A DNA stretch of 64,000 nt from Tabrizicola sp. GTDB taxonomy: Bacteria > Pseudomonadota > Alphaproteobacteria > Rhodobacterales > Rhodobacteraceae. The stretch's first letter is position 1. Every line of letters starts with the position of its first letter. This document shows, piece by piece, positions 62,614-64,000 of this stretch. The notes under the pieces are model-generated. The model did no database searches, was not told the origin of the DNA, and was given only the letters and a program-made list of their open reading frames with translations. The DNA is taken from the NCBI RefSeq assembly GCF_030694085.1, contig NZ_JAUXZE010000035.1:434001-498000 (forward strand), in the 5' to 3' direction. Both the position numbers and the translations under genes were made by a program.

Positions 62614-63786
62614 ATGTCCACGACCGTCCAAGCCGATGCCCAGGCCTTCCTGACCGAGGTCGAGAAGGTGACTGCCGTGATCCTGCCCGAACCGATGGCA
62701 GAGGTCGTCCCGCTGGAGGCCGCTCCGGCGGACAAGGCCGAGGCAATCAAGAAACGCATGTCCGAGGTGGACCTGTCGAACACCCAGTCGATCATCGCCT
62801 TCGGGTCCTCCGCGCAGGCCGAGTTGCAGGTGATCAGCCAGGCGATGTTGCAGGACGTCAAGAACAAGGACGTGGGGCCGGCGGGGGATTCCCTGCGCAA
62901 GATCGTCACCACGATCCGCGGCTTTGCGGTCGATGAGCTGGACCTGCGGCGCGATGCTAGCTGGTGGGAAAAGCTTTTGGGTCGGGCGGCGCCGTTTGCC
63001 GAATTCGTCGCGCAGTACGAGGATGTGCAGGGTCAGATCGACAAGATCACGTCCGAACTGCTGACGCACGAGCACACTTTGCTCAAGGATATCAAAAGCC
63101 TGGATGTCCTGTATGAAAAGACCCTGAGCTTCTACAACGAGCTGGCCCTCTACATTGCGGCGGGTGAGGCGAAGCTGGCCGAGGTGGAGGCGACCGTGAT
63201 CCCGGCCAAGGAGGCCGAGGTTGCGGCGGCCCCCGAAGCGGATCAAGTGATGAAGGCTCAGGAGTTGCGCGACCTGCGGGCGGCGCGGGACGATCTGGAG
63301 CGTCGGGTGCATGACCTGCGGCTGACGCGGCAGGTGACGATGCAGTCGCTGCCGTCGATCCGGCTTGTGCAGGAGAATGACAAGTCGCTGGTCACCAAGA
63401 TAAACTCGACCTTGGTCAATACCGTGCCGCTGTGGGAGACGCAGTTGGCCCAGGCGGTGACGATCCAGCGGTCGAAGGAAGCCGCCGAAGCGGTGCGCGA
63501 TGCCAATGACCTGACCAACGAGCTGTTGAAGGCCAATGCCGAGAACCTGCAGGAAGCCAACAAGGTGGTGCGCGAAGAGATGGAGCGTGGCGTCTTCGAC
63601 ATCGAAACGATCAAGGCGGCCAACGCCACGCTGATCGCCACGATCAACGAAAGCCTGGCCATCGCCGACGAGGGCAAGGCGCGTCGCGCAACAGCCGAGG
63701 CCGAACTGGTGAAGATGGAGGCCGAACTGCGTGACACGCTGGCCTCGGCCAAGGCGCGGCAGACCGCTCCGTCGGCAACGGCCTGA
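62614..63786 (+). CDS. TelA-family toxic anion resistance protein
   Basis: A 390-residue predicted cytoplasmic protein, almost all helical and coiled-coil (about 90-370). The TelA core is seen as FGSSAQAELQVISQAMLQDV, SWWEKLLGRAAPFAEFVAQYEDV and LYIAAGEAKLAEVE, then LPSIRLVQENDKSLVTKINSTL, VNTVPLWETQLAQAVTIQRS. The family is found with tellurite resistance and stress loci. The start ATG 62614 follows AGGGGG. It lies 16 bp after the XpaC-like gene and 9 bp before a lipoprotein gene, so all are one operon. Confidence 0.9.
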   Translation: MSTTVQADAQAFLTEVEKVTAVILPEPMAEVVPLEAAPADKAEAIKKRMSEVDLSNTQSIIAFGSSAQAELQVISQAMLQDVKNKDVGPAGDSLRKIVTTIRGFAVDELDLRRDASWWEKLLGRAAPFAEFVAQYEDVQGQIDKITSELLTHEHTLLKDIKSLDVLYEKTLSFYNELALYIAAGEAKLAEVEATVIPAKEAEVAAAPEADQVMKAQELRDLRAARDDLERRVHDLRLTRQVTMQSLPSIRLVQENDKSLVTKINSTLVNTVPLWETQLAQAVTIQRSKEAAEAVRDANDLTNELLKANAENLQEANKVVREEMERGVFDIETIKAANATLIATINESLAIADEGKARRATAEAELVKMEAELRDTLASAKARQTAPSATA

Positions 63787-63795
63787 AAGGACGAC

Positions 63796-64000
63796 ATGGG
63801 GCGGGTGCGGATAAAGTTCCTTCTGACCGGGGCCGCCTGTCTGGCTTTGACCGGCTGCATTGGCACGCCCGCGCCCGTGCCGCCGCCCGTGGTGGTGCCG
63901 GTGGCACCGCCCGAACCCACCGCGAAAAGCGTGGCGGCTGCAGCCTACTACGCCCAGGTCCAGCAGGCGCTCTTGCGCGAGGGGATGCTGCGCACCGACC
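63796..64000 (+). CDS. Lipoprotein, C-terminus cut by window end
   Basis: The first 68 residues are visible: a lipoprotein signal with lipobox LTGC (cysteine about residue 20), a Pro/Val-rich linker (TPAPVPPPVVVPVAPPEPTA) and the beginning of a folded part (AAYYAQVQQALLREGMLRTD). It may be a DUF2927-type lipoprotein, which often follows telA in this family, but too little is seen to confirm. Confidence 0.6.
   Translation, partial: MGRVRIKFLLTGAACLALTGCIGTPAPVPPPVVVPVAPPEPTAKSVAAAAYYAQVQQALLREGMLRTD

Overview
The window is a GC-rich piece of alphaproteobacterial chromosome, most likely from the Rhodobacteraceae (Rhodobacter/Gemmobacter/Tabrizicola-like). This rests on recognising several family-typical neighbourhoods: a DUF3572 gene divergent from pleD, a PAS-LuxR regulator divergent from scoAB, a tad pilus locus with DW-type Flp pilins, an oxyR-katG pair, and a telA/xpaC pair. 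I see no phage, transposase, CRISPR array or plasmid functions. Most of the window is ordinary core and accessory chromosome.

Layout. 1-9.1 kb: DUF3572 (cut by the window edge), the diguanylate cyclase PleD, an ECF sigma factor operon with a membrane protein and a periplasmic metal-sensor-like protein, an EF-hand protein, DUF983-Nudix, a fatty acid desaturase divergent from an XRE regulator, two lipoproteins and a Tas-type aldo-keto reductase. 9.1-19.1 kb: a lone ImuA-like SOS gene behind a good LexA box, a short-chain dehydrogenase, YceI plus cytochrome b561, metG, an FAD oxidoreductase, trmO, a copper chaperone pair, an M19 dipeptidase and oxyR. 19.3-28.0 kb: katG, an HWE histidine kinase broken by one missing base, its response regulator, tRNA-Leu(TAA), an unrecognised helical protein, the PAS-LuxR/scoAB/GNAT cluster and a lytic transglycosylase.

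28.0-40.9 kb is the centrepiece: a Tad (tight adherence, type IVc) pilus locus in the order flp1, flp2, cpaB, cpaC, OmpA-like lipoprotein, cpaE, cpaF, tadB, tadC, two TPR lipoproteins, prepilin peptidase, AAA+ ATPase. The pilin gene and its leader are duplicated in tandem. Strong hairpins follow flp1, flp2, cpaB and the OmpA-like gene and probably set the ratio of pilin to machinery. No tadE/F/G pseudopilin genes are present here.

40.9-54 kb: 5-formyl-THF cyclo-ligase with mgtE, guanine deaminase and an 8-oxoguanine-deaminase-like amidohydrolase flanking an RraB-like gene, a HisN-type phosphatase, a PraR-like XRE regulator with a striking array of 30-bp-spaced boxes upstream, a quinone-reductase-like enzyme, a LysR regulator, a DUF1127 gene, a Bax-inhibitor-1 protein, a VIT/CCC1 protein, rpmG and a second EF-hand protein. 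54-64 kb: RNase P RNA abutting an AmpD-like amidase, gatC-gatA (no gatB), a ceramidase-like membrane protein, a UPF0173 hydrolase, tadA, an RluB-like pseudouridine synthase, and a small-ORF/xpaC/telA/lipoprotein cluster that runs off the window.

The less explained signals are small: a hairpin element present twice between convergent genes, a second ~35-bp dispersed element, the SOS-controlled orphan imuA, the cysteine-tailed duplicated pilins, the OmpA-like protein in the usual CpaD position, and the phased operator array near 48.55 kb.
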